Assembly: GCA_023105745.1 (NCBI GenBank)
Contig: JALGQZ010000011.1
Span: 17,131,975 to 17,195,974 of the forward strand
DNA: 64,000 nucleotides
Source of the DNA: Austropuccinia psidii
Lineage: Eukaryota; Basidiomycota; Pucciniomycetes; Pucciniales; Sphaerophragmiaceae
Reading direction: 5' to 3'
Part shown: positions 1-10,853 of the stretch, piece after piece
How the letters are laid out: each line of letters begins with the position of its first letter
Position numbering within the stretch: the first letter of the stretch is position 1
Position numbers and translations under genes: made by a program
The notes under the pieces: generated by a model
What the model saw: the letters and a program-made list of their open reading frames with translations, nothing else
Database searches by the model: none
Told to the model about the DNA's origin: nothing

Positions 1-933
1 GTCTTTAGCATATGCAAAAGAGTCCTCCATGCATCTTACTGCGTGCTTTCTAGCTTTGTCTAGCATTCCTTTGAAGCTAGCAGCTGTGGGATGTATTTCA
101 ATTAAGTCTTTTCTCAAGGAATCTTGTAGTAACTTGGGGTTCCATCCTTTTTCTAGAATAGCAGGAGTCTGATTGGTACTGGCATGGATTGATGTTTTAT
201 ATGCTAATTCCAGTGCTGGCAACAGAGTACCACAATCATGGGTAAATCCATCACAATCTTTGAATTCAAGGCCATATGCACAAAATCTTCTCACCATGTC
301 CTCTAAGGTTTGGATCATCCTTTCAGCCAGGCCATCAGTTTGTGGGTGGTAGGCTGTAGAAAAAAACAGTTTAGTGCCAAATAATTCTTGAAGATTTGTC
401 CATAGTGCTGAAGTGAATTTGGGATCTCTATCACTGATGATATTTGTAAATATCCCAGTCCATGACACTACTCTATTCCATATCAGAAGAGCTGTATTCA
501 TGGCTGTATCATCCCTGTGACATGGTAAAAAGATTGGAGTTTTACTGAATCTGTCCACAATTACTAGGAAAGCATTATAGCTTCTATCACCTCCTGGTGG
601 TAGGCCAGTTACCCAATCCATATGGACAATTTCCCAAGGTCTGTTTGGTTCTTGGATTTTTATCATATTTCCAAGTCTCTTGCCAGTGGATTTATTTTCC
701 TTTTGGCATCTGTCCCAGGTTTTGCAATACTCTGCAACATCTTTCTGCCACATTGGCCACCATATGCAGGTCTTTACTTTCTCTCTTGTTCTGTCCTCAG
801 AAAGATATCCTGGAAAGGGACTATCATGGCATTCTTTCAGTACAAGATTGATTAATGACCTGTCTACAACTGTCATGACACATGTGTGCTTGGTTCTGTG
901 GTAAATTATACCATCCAGTAGGTGAAATCTTCC
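1..933 (-). pseudogene. Ty3-A1 integrase, partial
   Basis: Minus-strand continuation of pol: the region matching Ty3-B residues from about 1460 onward, including the HHCC zinc region, the block around the MDW aspartate (near 600-620) and the DRDPKF and [11 protein letters not shown] blocks (near 290-450). The window edge removes the C-terminal part. Reading frames are broken by substitutions, so it is annotated as a remnant. Confidence 0.75.
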
Positions 934-1725
934 TTAATCATAAGATTTTCTCCATACTTCATCCAAGACGTGTATTAGAGAGTTGTCTTTACAGTCTTTG
1001 TTAAGTAATTGGCATAAGATGCTACAATTCTTATATTGAGTGTAACTACCTCTGACTTCTTCAAAGAAGGTGGTGTTCAAGTCTGTAACACTTATTCCTT
1101 CTATTGAAATTTGTGGTGAAGCTTCTTCTGGCACATAAGCAGGATTATCAATATTATTTGTTAATGGCCATCTGCTCAGTCCATCTGTATTCTTATGAAT
1201 ATTCCCATCCTTATGAACAATAGTCATATTGCCTCTGTATTCTTGTATGGCTATTTGCCATCTGAGCATATGTCTGTTGGGTGTTTTCATGTTCAAAAGT
1301 GATTTGGCAGCTGTACAATCTGTTATCACCTCAAAAACACATCCCTCTAAGAAGTAGTTCAATTTCTCCAAGGCCCAGAAAAGGCATAGACATTCCATCT
1401 GACTTGCTCCATATCTGGCTTCAGTTGGTTTGATTTGCCTGGATATGAAACATATGGGTCCTTCTACAGGTTTATCATTTATGATCTGAACTTTGTGAAG
1501 TGCAGCACCTAGTCCATCCCCTGATGCATCAATATACAGTTTGAAAGGCAATTTAAAGTCTGGCATCAGTAAGAGTGGAGCAGTGGTCAATTCTTCTCTT
1601 AGATACTCAAGAGCTTTGACTCTGTCAACAGTCATTTCAAATACTGTGTCTTTGTCACACAATTTATAAAGTGGTCTTGCTATGGATGCAAAAATTTTTA
1701 ATGTGTTGCCTGTAATATCCTGCAA
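934..1725 (-). pseudogene. Ty3-A1 RNase H
   Basis: Ty3-type RNase [19 protein letters not shown] holds the first catalytic Asp; [16 protein letters not shown] holds the Glu; [15 protein letters not shown] holds the next Asp; [10 protein letters not shown] is the C-terminal block with Asp. A frameshift near 1700 separates it from the reverse transcriptase, and a TAA at 936-934 separates it from the integrase. Confidence 0.88.
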
Positions 1726-2770
1726 AACCTAAGAATGACTGAATTTCCTTCTTGTTCTGAGGCATGGGCTTTAGCAATACTGCTGCAACTTTGTTTTTGT
1801 CAATTCCAAGGGACAAACCAGATACAACATGTCCTAGTGCTTTGAGCTCTTCAAATCCAAAATGGCATTTCTTCAAGGAGATTTTCATGTTGACTGATTG
1901 AATTTTTGTCAAAACTCTGGACAATCTGTACATTTGCTCTTCCCAAGTCTTGTAACAGACAATAATGTCATCAATGTAAATCATTAACCATCCCTCTGAG
2001 AGTTCTTCAAGGAAAATTTCATTCATCATTCTTTGGAAGTGTGAAGGTGCATTTTTAATACCAAAGGGCATCCTAAATTATTCATACACTCCACAATGAA
2101 CTATAATTCTCAAGTATTTTCTTGCTCTTGGTGTAACCACATTTTGATGGAATCCTTTAAGGGAATCCATAGTGGTTATATACACTGCTTGAGATATTTG
2201 AGTAAGGGCAATTTGGATTTTTGGTATTGGGTATCTGTCTGGAACAGTGTAAGTGTTCAGAGCTCTAAAGTCCCCAACCATTCTGGATTTTACATTATGC
2301 CACGCCACTATGACTGGTGTAGTTATTTCTACTTCTTCATTGTGGCCTACTTTTCTTATTACACCAAGGTCCAGAAGTTCTTTGATATGAATTTCTAGAG
2401 CTTCTCTTGATTTTGGACTTGCTGGGTAAGCAGGTCTTCTTAAGAGTGGTGGATAAGGTCTTTCAAGGTTAAGAATGATGTCAACTTCATGACCAATAAT
2501 TGCTCCTAGAGGTTCTTTGTCTGTAGCAAATGCTCCTCTGTGGTCATACAAAAGGGAAGAAAGTTCATTTTCTTGTTTATCAGTCAGATGAAGGCTTATT
2601 TCAGCCTCATTTAACTGTTCAGACTTGAATTTCTCTAACTCTAAGCTGACTGGTGATACTTTGTTTACTGTAATTTGTCTTTTAAATGGTAAAAAGGCAA
2701 ATTTTTGGTGCTCATTGTCTCCAATAGTAAAGTATCTGTCTTTGTTATTATGCAAATCTATCCCATACAT
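1664..2770 (-). pseudogene. Ty3-A1 reverse transcriptase
   Basis: RNA-directed DNA polymerase of the Ty3 type. Visible blocks are [61 protein letters not shown], the catalytic MIYIDDIIVC (polymerase DD intact) and [16 protein letters not shown] at 2080-2078 interrupts the YE-to-RMPFG stretch, and a frameshift near 1700 breaks the link to RNase H. The domain order matches Ty3-B residue by residue in the unbroken blocks. Confidence 0.9.
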
Positions 2771-2785
2771 GATTAAATAGTCATT

Positions 2786-3307
2786 TCACAATATTAAATG
2801 GGTACTAGAGCAATTTTCCATAACAACAAATTCAACTGTGATTCTTAAATTCCCATTTATATGTGGGAATATGACATTGGTCTCAAGGATTCCTAATGCT
2901 TTCATTGAATTACTTGCACTGTTGAATTTTATACCATCAATTGGTAACAATTGGTCTTCAAAATTTGGTACACAAGTCTTAAGAAAAGATTTTCCAACAC
3001 AAGAGCAGAAGGCTCCTGGGTCAAGCAAAATTTTTGTGGGCTTGTTGTCAATTACCACTTCTGTTATACAGGAGTTACCAGCTGTATAACCTTTTCCTCT
3101 GTTTGGTTTTGTCTTCATAAGTTGTGCATCTTGAACTTTTGATAAATCAACTTGACCATTGCTCAATTTTGGCAAGTGGGAATAAGATTCCATGATGTCA
3201 AAAGGGGCATTGATATTTTCTATATCTTTTGAAGATTCAGAAAATATGGATGACTTATCATCTGAATTGTCTTCAATTATGTCTTCTTTTTCAACATCTG
3301 GTTTCTT
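2786..3307 (-). pseudogene. Ty3-A1 aspartic protease region
   Basis: Retropepsin-like segment: KGYTAGNSCITEVVIDN, then the active-site region LLDPGAFCSCVG. The Ty3-B equivalent is [11 protein letters not shown], so the usual DSG or DTG triad is DPG here. I cannot tell whether that is family-wide or a mutation. A TGA at 2788-2786 replaces the Gly codon of the LGNDYL motif seen in Ty3-B, separating protease from reverse transcriptase. Confidence 0.8.
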
Positions 3308-4783
3308 TTAAATGTCAATTTCATTGATTTTCCCTCTTTTTGGACATGTATTGGCTAAATTGGTGGTGCTTTGGCAAATATGGCACTTTCTGACTGTATC
3401 TGCAGATTTATACTTAATATTACTAGAATTTTCTTTGGGGTTTTTGTCCACAGAATCTTTCCAAGGTGTATTAAACCTTGTTTTGAGATTCACCCTACTA
3501 GAACCAATTTTGGTTCTGGTGGTTACTTCTTCTAGTATATTGATAATATCCTCTGCTGAAGATTTTTCAGTAGTCCTGCTTTTGACAGCATGCTCTAAGT
3601 CACCTCCACATTGTCTCAGAATTTTTCTATGGATCATAAATGCTGACATGTCAGGATATAATTCTGTTAATCTGTCTTTTTGTTGGCAAAACCATGGTAA
3701 AGCTTTGTCTTTATCAGTATTAAATTTGGCAGATTCAAAGGCTGTTTCAACTTTAAACCTCCAAGCATCATTTTCCCATTTTTTGATGATTTGGGTTTTC
3801 CACCAAGTCCAACTCTGGTGTCCATGTGCTTGTCTTATTTTGATGTACCATCTGTGAGCTGATCTGGTAAACAAGGTGTTAAACCTGGCTGTTACCAATC
3901 TGTCTGGTAATTCAAAATCCTCTTTGATCATGTCAATACCTCTAATGAATTCCATATGGTCATAATCTCCTTCACCACTGAAGTGAGGCCATTCTTTAAG
4001 TTTTGGAACTTCTTTTAAGAGTTCTTGGCCCATTGATGGTTCCAAGTTATGAAAAGAAGTGGATAATTCACTTTTTAATTGTGAATTATCAGGATCCAAT
4101 ACTTGTGGATTTGGAATCCTTGTGCCCTCATTTTGATTTAGAGGTGTGGACATTCTTGGTAAGGTGTTCATTATTTGTTAAATGTCATTCATTTTACTGT
4201 TGCTAAACCTTTGGGAATTTCTGTATTCATGTTGGAATCTTTGTATTAAATTTATTATTTCCATTTTATACATATCTTCCTTATGTGTCAGTTCTTGCCA
4301 TAACTCTGTCTGTCTTGTATTATCAGCAGTGATTTTATTCAATTTCATTGATAATTTTGATACTTCTTCTTGTGAAGCATCAAAACACTTTTTCAAGGCA
4401 ATGGTATATGTCTTTACTTCAGTAAATGAATTCGAAATGTCATCAAGGACTTTCTTGTTATCTGTTTTGATAATATTTATGGCTTGTTTAATTCTTGTTT
4501 CAATTATGTCATCAATATTGAATTTAGAATATTTATCTGTTAATTCTTTAATAATGGCAGATTGTTCATTTATTTTATTGCTAGAAAAATTGTCATTATT
4601 GGAATTTTTAATTCTTCTTAAAACTTTTTCAAAACACATAAGTGTTTCATTAATTTGGCACAGACTCAGGTTGTTTGTTTTAATGCTGTTACAAATGGTT
4701 TCATTTTTATCAGAAAGATGTTTTTTCACGTCATTTATAGCATCATACAACTCTGGGATGGAATCAAATATATCAGAAATCAT
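3308..4783 (-). pseudogene. Ty3-A1 gag: coiled coil, capsid-like region, zinc knuckle
   Basis: The first part (4783-4178) is Lys/Asn/Ile-rich and predicted coiled coil. After an in-frame TAA comes the Retrotrans_gag-like region (4171-3308): LKEWPHFSGEGDYDHMEF, then HRWYIKIRQAHG and W-rich blocks. These align with the Ty3-B gag at residues about 435-560. The zinc knuckle is CHICQSTTNLANTC, so the CCHC histidine is replaced by Asn (Ty3-B keeps [14 protein letters not shown]). A TAA ends the frame at 3308. Non-functional as it stands. Confidence 0.85.
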
Positions 4784-5430
4784 TTCTGGAATCTTAATCT
4801 GGCTTCCTCCTTCTTCTGTAATTTCATCATGGTTCTGGCCATCTGAAATACATTTTCCATGGCATCCTGCTGATTCTTTGGGATTCTGTATCCCTGGCTG
4901 TAAGGTTTTGGGGCTGGTTCCTTCCTTTTGCCCTTGTTTGGAACTTGTGGCTGTTTTTTCACGTTGGAATTTCTGGGGCTGTTTTTGGCACTGGTTTGGG
5001 TGGTGGAGGGTTGTTTTTCCTCCATTCTAGTATCAACAGCATCATGTTTTTCTTCTCCATCAATGGATGCCATCCATTGAGCAATTTGCAAGTGTTGGGA
5101 TGGCCCAGGAATTTTCTTACTGTCAGGAAAGCATTCATGCAATTGTTCCACAGGTCTGCAAGGATCTGGTACTCCTTGAATTGAAGTGCATTTTTGTATG
5201 CACTGTGGCTGGCTTTTCATATGTCCACAGAGGCTTGTTGTGGCGGTGTCAGCTCTTTTTGAAAGTAAAATGGTATTATCAGCTTCAGAATGACCCATTT
5301 TAGTTGTTTGGAAGTCATCAACTGACCCTTTTCCTTCTGTACCTGATTGGCCTCTGACATAATCACGTCTATTACCTTTTTGGGAGCTGCTTGAGGGGTT
5401 GTAGCTGGCTCCTGACCTGGTTGAAGGCAT
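4780..5430 (-). pseudogene. Ty3-A1 gag N-terminal ORF
   Basis: A 216-residue frame starting MPSTRSGASY, matching [10 protein letters not shown] at the start of the Ty3-B gag-pol. The C-terminal part (KPYSQGYRIPK..AMENVFQMARTMM) matches the +1 overlapping frame of Ty3-B ([24 protein letters not shown]). The middle of the conserved protein (QQASVDI, EYQILADLW, MNAFLTVRKFLG) is in the +1 frame here and includes a TGA, so this copy has lost the frame. Its stop overlaps the next start as ATGA at 4783-4780. It is probably a structural, particle-related protein by position; the biochemical role is unknown. Confidence 0.7.
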
Positions 5431-5450
5431 AATTATGGTTTTAAAAAGGC

Positions 5451-5702
5451 TTAAAATAGTATTTTTACGTCAAAAAACTTACTATTGGCCAAATTCTTAG
5501 CTTTCTGAAGGGTATTACTTATATCCAAGTTAATCAATTCAGAAGATATTGGTTCAGGTTGGTTATTTTGAGTCACAATAACAGTACTATTATGATCAGA
5601 ATCAACAGTACTGGCAGGGATAATGCTGGTTACTGTTGAGGCTGTTTCAATGTTTTCTTGTCTTACCACGTTGTCAGACACTAAAATTGATGAAAAAGCC
5701 AA
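5451..5702 (-). other. Leader open frame of Ty3-A1
   Basis: A small open frame between LTR and gag, Ser/Thr/Asn-rich, with no domain I recognise. A TTTTAG then TGTCT junction starts the region that matches the leader of Ty3-B (CTCTAG then TGTCT at 33664-33674). A GTAAGT follows a little before the gag ATG. These look like splice acceptor and donor signals around a mini-exon, but the exon boundaries are inferred and expression is unproven. Confidence 0.35.
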
Positions 5703-5881
5703 TTAATTAAGTAAAAAAAAGGTTATTTCAAAAAGGAAATAAAAAATATAAGCCTCACTTATAATATGGAAAAAATTCTTTTTTATGGGTTTTTTTTGGA
5801 TTATAAGTATTTTTTCTATGTTTTTAAATTTTTCAATATAAGAAAAAAAAGATTTAAAAAAAGTAAAAAATATGTCACAGG

Positions 5882-5907
5882 TAAAATATCACGGCTGGGG
5901 CCCCAAA
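5882..5907 (-). other. Primer-binding site of Ty3-A1
   Basis: Directly after the LTR end the minus strand reads TTTGGGGCCCCAGCCGTGAT. Ty3-B has TTTGGGGGCCTGGCCGTGAT at the same place, so TTTGGGG-CC--GCCGTGAT is shared. Its position and the TGG two bases inside the element fit a tRNA-primed minus-strand start. I could not assign the tRNA. Confidence 0.65.
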
Positions 5908-7714
5908 TGTAAGGTGTGGATATGAAACTTTGATTAAAAATCTAGTACTTTTCCTGTCCTCAAAATTTGTATAAGGTAGAAATCAATTAAAAATAGTATG
6001 AAATATTATTTTTAAGAGAAAACATGCCAATTTTATCGTTTATAACTATATTAGTATAAAACAATAATATTATAAAAATTTATGGTTTTACCAACAATAA
6101 AAATCTATCCAAAAAATACTCTACAAGAGATATTTTAAGGCTACAAAAGAAATTTCTTCAAGAGCAATTTCAATTGAAATTAATTGAGCAAAGAACTGCA
6201 AGCAATTAATTAAAGAAAAAAGTCTTTAAAAAGAATATTAAAGATAAAACACTCCCAAAAGTGACCAGAGTGAATTTGGAAACAAAGTGACAAAGTTAAC
6301 AGTGATGAAAGATGCTTTAATTCACTTTTGGGGTGGTTCAGGGGTAAAAATGATTATAATGATTTTTTCACGTGGCTAAAAGGTTTAAAATGATATAAGA
6401 AAGGTGGTTGGAATCTTTTATTGATTGGTTTAACAATGTTTAAACTAGTTATAAAAGGAAAAGATTCTAACATGAAGAGAAAAGTGGGGCAAAGACATTC
6501 TTTTATAGCCATCAATTCTCTTACTCCAAAAGTAAAATTTACTCTTGTCAGTCGTTAAAAACAGTCTGACAACAGAAAAGCCAATTATGGCATCATTGAA
6601 CCCTGGTTTAGACCAAAAAGGGCTGTTTTAAGCCATTTTTAGCCATTTTAGACCCTTAAATCAGCCATTACTATAGCAATACCAGGCCTAGAGATTTCAA
6701 AACACGTCAGAATGTGTGTCAGAGGCGTATAAACCAGTTAAAACTGGCTTTACTATGATTGCTTTATCTTAAGGGTAGTTTTACCCTCTTGGCAACAGCT
6801 AAAACTACCCCAGTTGGTATCAAAACCTCATCATCAATTGAGTCCACAGATCCTGTAACTCAATTCCAGGCCAAAAGTGATGAGCTTTTGCATGAATTTT
6901 GACATCCCACGCCTGTCAGCAAGGATTTTGGGGGTCTAGCTCCCCCTTAGAGCTGGAGTTCCTTTCCCCCCCCCCCAAATTTAATCTTTCCAATTTATTT
7001 TTCCTTTAATTCCTCATCATGTATTATACTTATAATTTACATATGTAATTCAACTCAATTGTACAGTAAAATACAGTAATAATTAACACCTCATATGTAA
7101 ATCAAAGTTCACTTATGTAATACACGCGCACATTTTGACATTTCAATTGAATTCAATTGAAAATACTTCAATTCCTCATAACTTCTAAACTAAACACAAC
7201 ACCTCAATTTTAACACAAAAATTGATGGTTAACACCACATGTGGTGTGAATTAAGTTAAGGTTTTGAGGATTTTCAACTTTTGTATTGAAAATACTAAAA
7301 ACTTAATTTAAGCTTATTTAGAGTTGAGTTACAAGAATTTCACTCAGAGGTTACCCCACCTGATTTTTTATGAGGAATCCAATGGTGAAATGATTTTTAT
7401 ATGTATATTTATTGGATAAAAATTTTTAATAATTTTTGTTTAACTTTTTTCCAAATTTATTTATTTTTTCACAATTTTGTTAAAATTTCATTTTTACTTA
7501 ATTTTTTCAAGTATAAATGTAATTTTATACTCACAAAATTCAATGTATTTTTATTTTTAAATTGTAATTAATTTTTTATTTTTAATATAATTTTATATTT
7601 ATATTTCTTTATTTTTATCTTAATAATATAAATAAATTTATTTTATTTATATTAATATGTTATTTTTTGTATTTGTGGTCTTTTGGGTATATGAGATTAC
7701 CTCTAATGCTCACA
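5908..7714 (-). repeat. 5' LTR of Ty3-A1
   Basis: An LTR of 1807 bp. On the minus strand it begins TGTGAGC at 7714 and ends CTTACA at 5908, the same termini as the solo copies A2 and A3. A TATA box (TATAAAAG on the minus strand) lies at 6500-6507. The end next to the internal region is set by the shared CTTACA terminus followed by the primer-binding site. Confidence 0.88.
6500..6507 (-). promoter_or_regulatory. TATA box of LTR A1
   Basis: TATAAAAG on the minus strand. The same word occupies the same place in LTR A2 (51294-51301), followed in both by a GAATGTCTT-type sequence. The transcription start is inferred to be a few tens of bases downstream. Confidence 0.5.
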
Positions 7715-8402
7715 ATAAGACAGCTCTCAATCCATTATTAAACTGGAAAAACACCAGAAATGCTAGAAACAGGTTTCAATACAAGGCTTCCTTATGATAA
7801 TCTCAAAAAGGACCTAGTGGATATACATCCAACAGCAAGCAGTTTCAAAATTATTCTTGACAAAGAAATACATCATGCCAACAGATGTATGCAAGATTCT
7901 TTCAAATATGCAAAAGAAAGATAGGACAAAAGTCACAAGCCACCTGATTTTTAAGTAGGAGACTTGGTCTTAGTATCAGCTCTAAGCTTTAATGGCATTG
8001 AAGGCCCAAACAAATTGAAAGATTCCTTTGCAGGACCCTTTTTGATAAGAGAACTACATGGCCCTAATCCTATGAAACTGGAACTCACAGGTGAATTAAT
8101 GAATAAACACCCTGCTTTCCCTGTAAGTCCAATAAGACCTTACAGATCAAGTGATAAATAGCTATTTCCCCTAAGAAATAAACCACCACTTTCAATTACC
8201 CCTCTAGAAGAAGGGGAAGAAAATAAAATTGTGAAAGTCCTTAAAGAAAGGAGGAAAAGAAACAAGAAATAAAGGAAATATGTTGTGAGGTATAAAAACC
8301 CAGCCCAAAAAGATGAATGGCTACTTTAGAAAGATATAACTAATCCTGATAAGATACTAAGAAGTCTCATACATGAAAGAAGAAGTAAAGAATAGAAAAG
8401 CT
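7715..8402 (+). pseudogene. Ty3-C pol tail: integrase end and chromodomain relic
   Basis: Plus-strand remnant that starts abruptly at the edge of inserted element A1. In conceptual translation it shows a SIH..TGKTPEMLE block, the [16 protein letters not shown] and MNKHPAFPVSPIRPY blocks (7964-8161), and then a chromodomain-like tail (KIVKVLKERRKR, RYKNPAQKDEW). Each has an obvious partner in the last 200 residues of Ty3-B gag-pol. Several in-frame stops are present. The rest of element C is left of the window, behind A1. Confidence 0.85.
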
Positions 8403-9746
8403 AAGAATTATTGAGATTCAAGACTAATAAAGTCTAATTAAGAGGTGGGACAGTGGATGATGCCCTAAATAACCATATCAGGTTGTGGTACAATATTTTT
8501 TGTGGTAGTGAATGTGAGCCTTTGAGATATTACCACATATCCAAAAATGTCACAAAATAACTGTACAAGAATTATTCTCATAATAATAATTAAAAATATT
8601 ATCTTATAAGAAGTAAAAACTCCATAAATAGGAATAAATTCTTGATTACCTCAGAATATAATGGATAAACATTTAAAATGTGTTGCACAATTAGATTCCC
8701 CATGGTAAAATAGACATATTAAATTTTTATGTCATACCTGTAAAGATAATACTTACTGTGTAATAAGTAAAAATGCCATGAAAAAGCATATATTCATTTT
8801 CAACTCAGAAACAAATGAAACATAACTCAAAATGAATTGCACCATTGGATCCACCATGAAGAACTACACATATCACATTTTTACTTCATATCTTTAAAGT
8901 CAATACTTAAGGAAATAACCTGAATATATGCACTTTTATGATCAGATGATATATTCATGATGCTTAGCTCATATCTCTTGAATTATACATGATGGGTAGC
9001 TTAACCAAGAATTTTTCCCACATAATTACTTTAAAATACAGATATAAACTTTATTTGACAAGTTATAAACAAGGTCATAACTTGTAGGGGCTATTGAACA
9101 AAATTGTTATAGCTGTTGACCACTTTGTTGTGAAAGTTGTCCAAAATTAGAAATATATATATTCAGATTATAATAGTTGATATGTTCAGAATTATTTGAT
9201 TTTTATCATTATATTCAAGGTATAACCCCTTGAAATGATGGTTTGAAGTTTAAAATAGTAAATTCCAACAGAAAAGATTAGTTACAAGAAAAATCATCAA
9301 AAATGGAGTTTTGCTGATGTAATGAAATTCTCTGGAAAGCTTAATAATAAAATGCCAAGCTATCAGAATTAACTTCCTGAATAGATGTAGATTTTATAAC
9401 TCAAAAGGTATTAATGATCAAATTTTGAGCTTGAAATTGATCATTTGTGATCACTCACTGTAATCTCAATTTAAGCTTAACAGTCATATAGATGATAAAA
9501 GTGGTTAATAATTGTTCATTATGATTAAAAATAATAAAATCCACAAATTTTAGTCTTCTTCCAAGCCTATGATGTCAGAAACCTTAGATTCACAGTGATA
9601 ACTCTCAAAAATGGAATAATAATGAAATAAGATGGTTTAATTATGATGCAATCATCACTAAACCTTAAAATAATGATCAATTCCAGTTTTTACCATCATT
9701 ACACATCCACTAGAAGGCTCCTGGACTCCAGGAGGGAGGATTTTAG

Positions 9747-9755
9747 TATATATAG
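9747..9755 (+). promoter_or_regulatory. TATA box of LTR C
   Basis: TATATATAG, followed by a pyrimidine-rich CTCTTTTTACCTCTATTTCCCCCTC-like tract. It lies about 1.23 kb into the LTR, comparable to TATA positions in the other LTR families. Inferred from sequence only. Confidence 0.4.
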
Positions 9756-10325
9756 AGCTCTTTTTACCTCTATTTCCCCCTCAGATGCAACATAAAATTG
9801 AATTATTAAAACCAAAGGTAAAAGCTTTCTTATTTTTCTACAAAACTATTATATATTTGAAGACTCAAGTTCATATTTATTGTAATCATCTTCTTTGTCA
9901 TTATTAAGTCAATTTTTAATGTTTTTGTTAAATTTCTCTTTAAAATCTCCAATTCCATGTAAAAATAAGAATCTTTGTAATTTCTTCTATTTTTTATTCC
10001 AAATACGATTTAAATAGGTTGTATTTACATTTTTTGGGTGTAAATTTCTTCAAGAATATTATATTACGTGTCAAAAGTAGGTTATTTCCATCTTCTATAA
10101 TAATCTTCTCTTTATCAATAATTTAATAATTCAATTATTAATATAAATAGTATTTATATTAATATATAAGTTTAATATTGGTGATATTATTTTTGTAAAT
10201 TGTTTTTTATTATTAAATAACAATTTTCCACTCCTTTATTATTTTTTTGTAACAATAATAAAGCTTCATAGATATATTAATATCTTTGTTTTTATTACAT
10301 TGATTTTTTTAATATAATTTATATA

Positions 10326-10342
10326 GGTTATTGGTAAAAACA
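10326..10342 (+). repeat. Left terminal inverted repeat of MULE
   Basis: GGTTATTGGTAAAAACA. Matches the reverse complement of 14647-14663 at 14 of 17 positions and directly abuts the TTTATATA target copy. Confidence 0.7.
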
Positions 10343-10853
10343 GGTTAGGGGTGCCCTGGGCCCATTTTTAATTGAAAATGAAACATAACATGCCTGTATT
10401 GGGCCAAAACATGTTGCAAAAAGGGTTTTTCTCCCCAAAACCCCTCTAACTCCAAATTGTCTCAGATTTTTTTGCCCTGCCCCCCCCCCCCCAAAAACGA
10501 AAAATACCAAACACCCCCGATAATCCACATTATCCCCACCCCAAACAATTTTTTGTTGAAAAACAGCATTACCAAAGAAATTTTGCAAAGCGTTTCACAC
10601 TTTTCTTTCTTTTTTTCCCCCAAAGACTGCATTTTCCACCACAAAAAACTGCTTTCAAGCCTTCAAATTTCAAATTTTTTACCTTCCCTCAACCATTAAT
10701 CCCACAATTAAGCCACTTTTTTCACTCTTAACCACATCTTTCAATTTTTCATACCTTTTTTTACTTCTTTTTCACTTTTTGAAAGGTTCTTACCCCATTC
10801 CAAATCCACAAATTCCCCTTTTTTTCAAATTTATACATCTTTTTCACTCAGAA

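Larger units (their letters stand above)
1..7714 (-). mobile_element. Ty3/Gypsy element A1, decayed, cut by window edge
   Basis: A minus-strand chromovirus-type LTR retrotransposon. Reading leftward from its 5' LTR (5908-7714) come a primer-binding site, a leader with a small open frame, gag, protease, reverse transcriptase, RNase H and part of the integrase. The integrase end, chromodomain and 3' LTR lie beyond position 1. In-frame stops end the reading frame near 4178, 3308, 2786, 2078 and 934, and reading-frame shifts occur near 1700 and about 5000-5100, so this copy is dead. It is inserted in opposite orientation into the integrase of element C. The 5 bases after the LTR (7715-7719, ATAAG) should be one target-site copy; its partner is off-window. 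Confidence 0.9.

Noticed and set aside
4182..5030. 282-codon plus-strand frame
   Set aside because: It is antisense to the Ty3-A1 gag coiled-coil region, which has clear family similarity on the minus strand.
10483..10494. C homopolymer (also near 6967 and 13890) as a functional site
   Set aside because: Isolated homopolymer runs occur in unrelated decayed elements; nothing links them.
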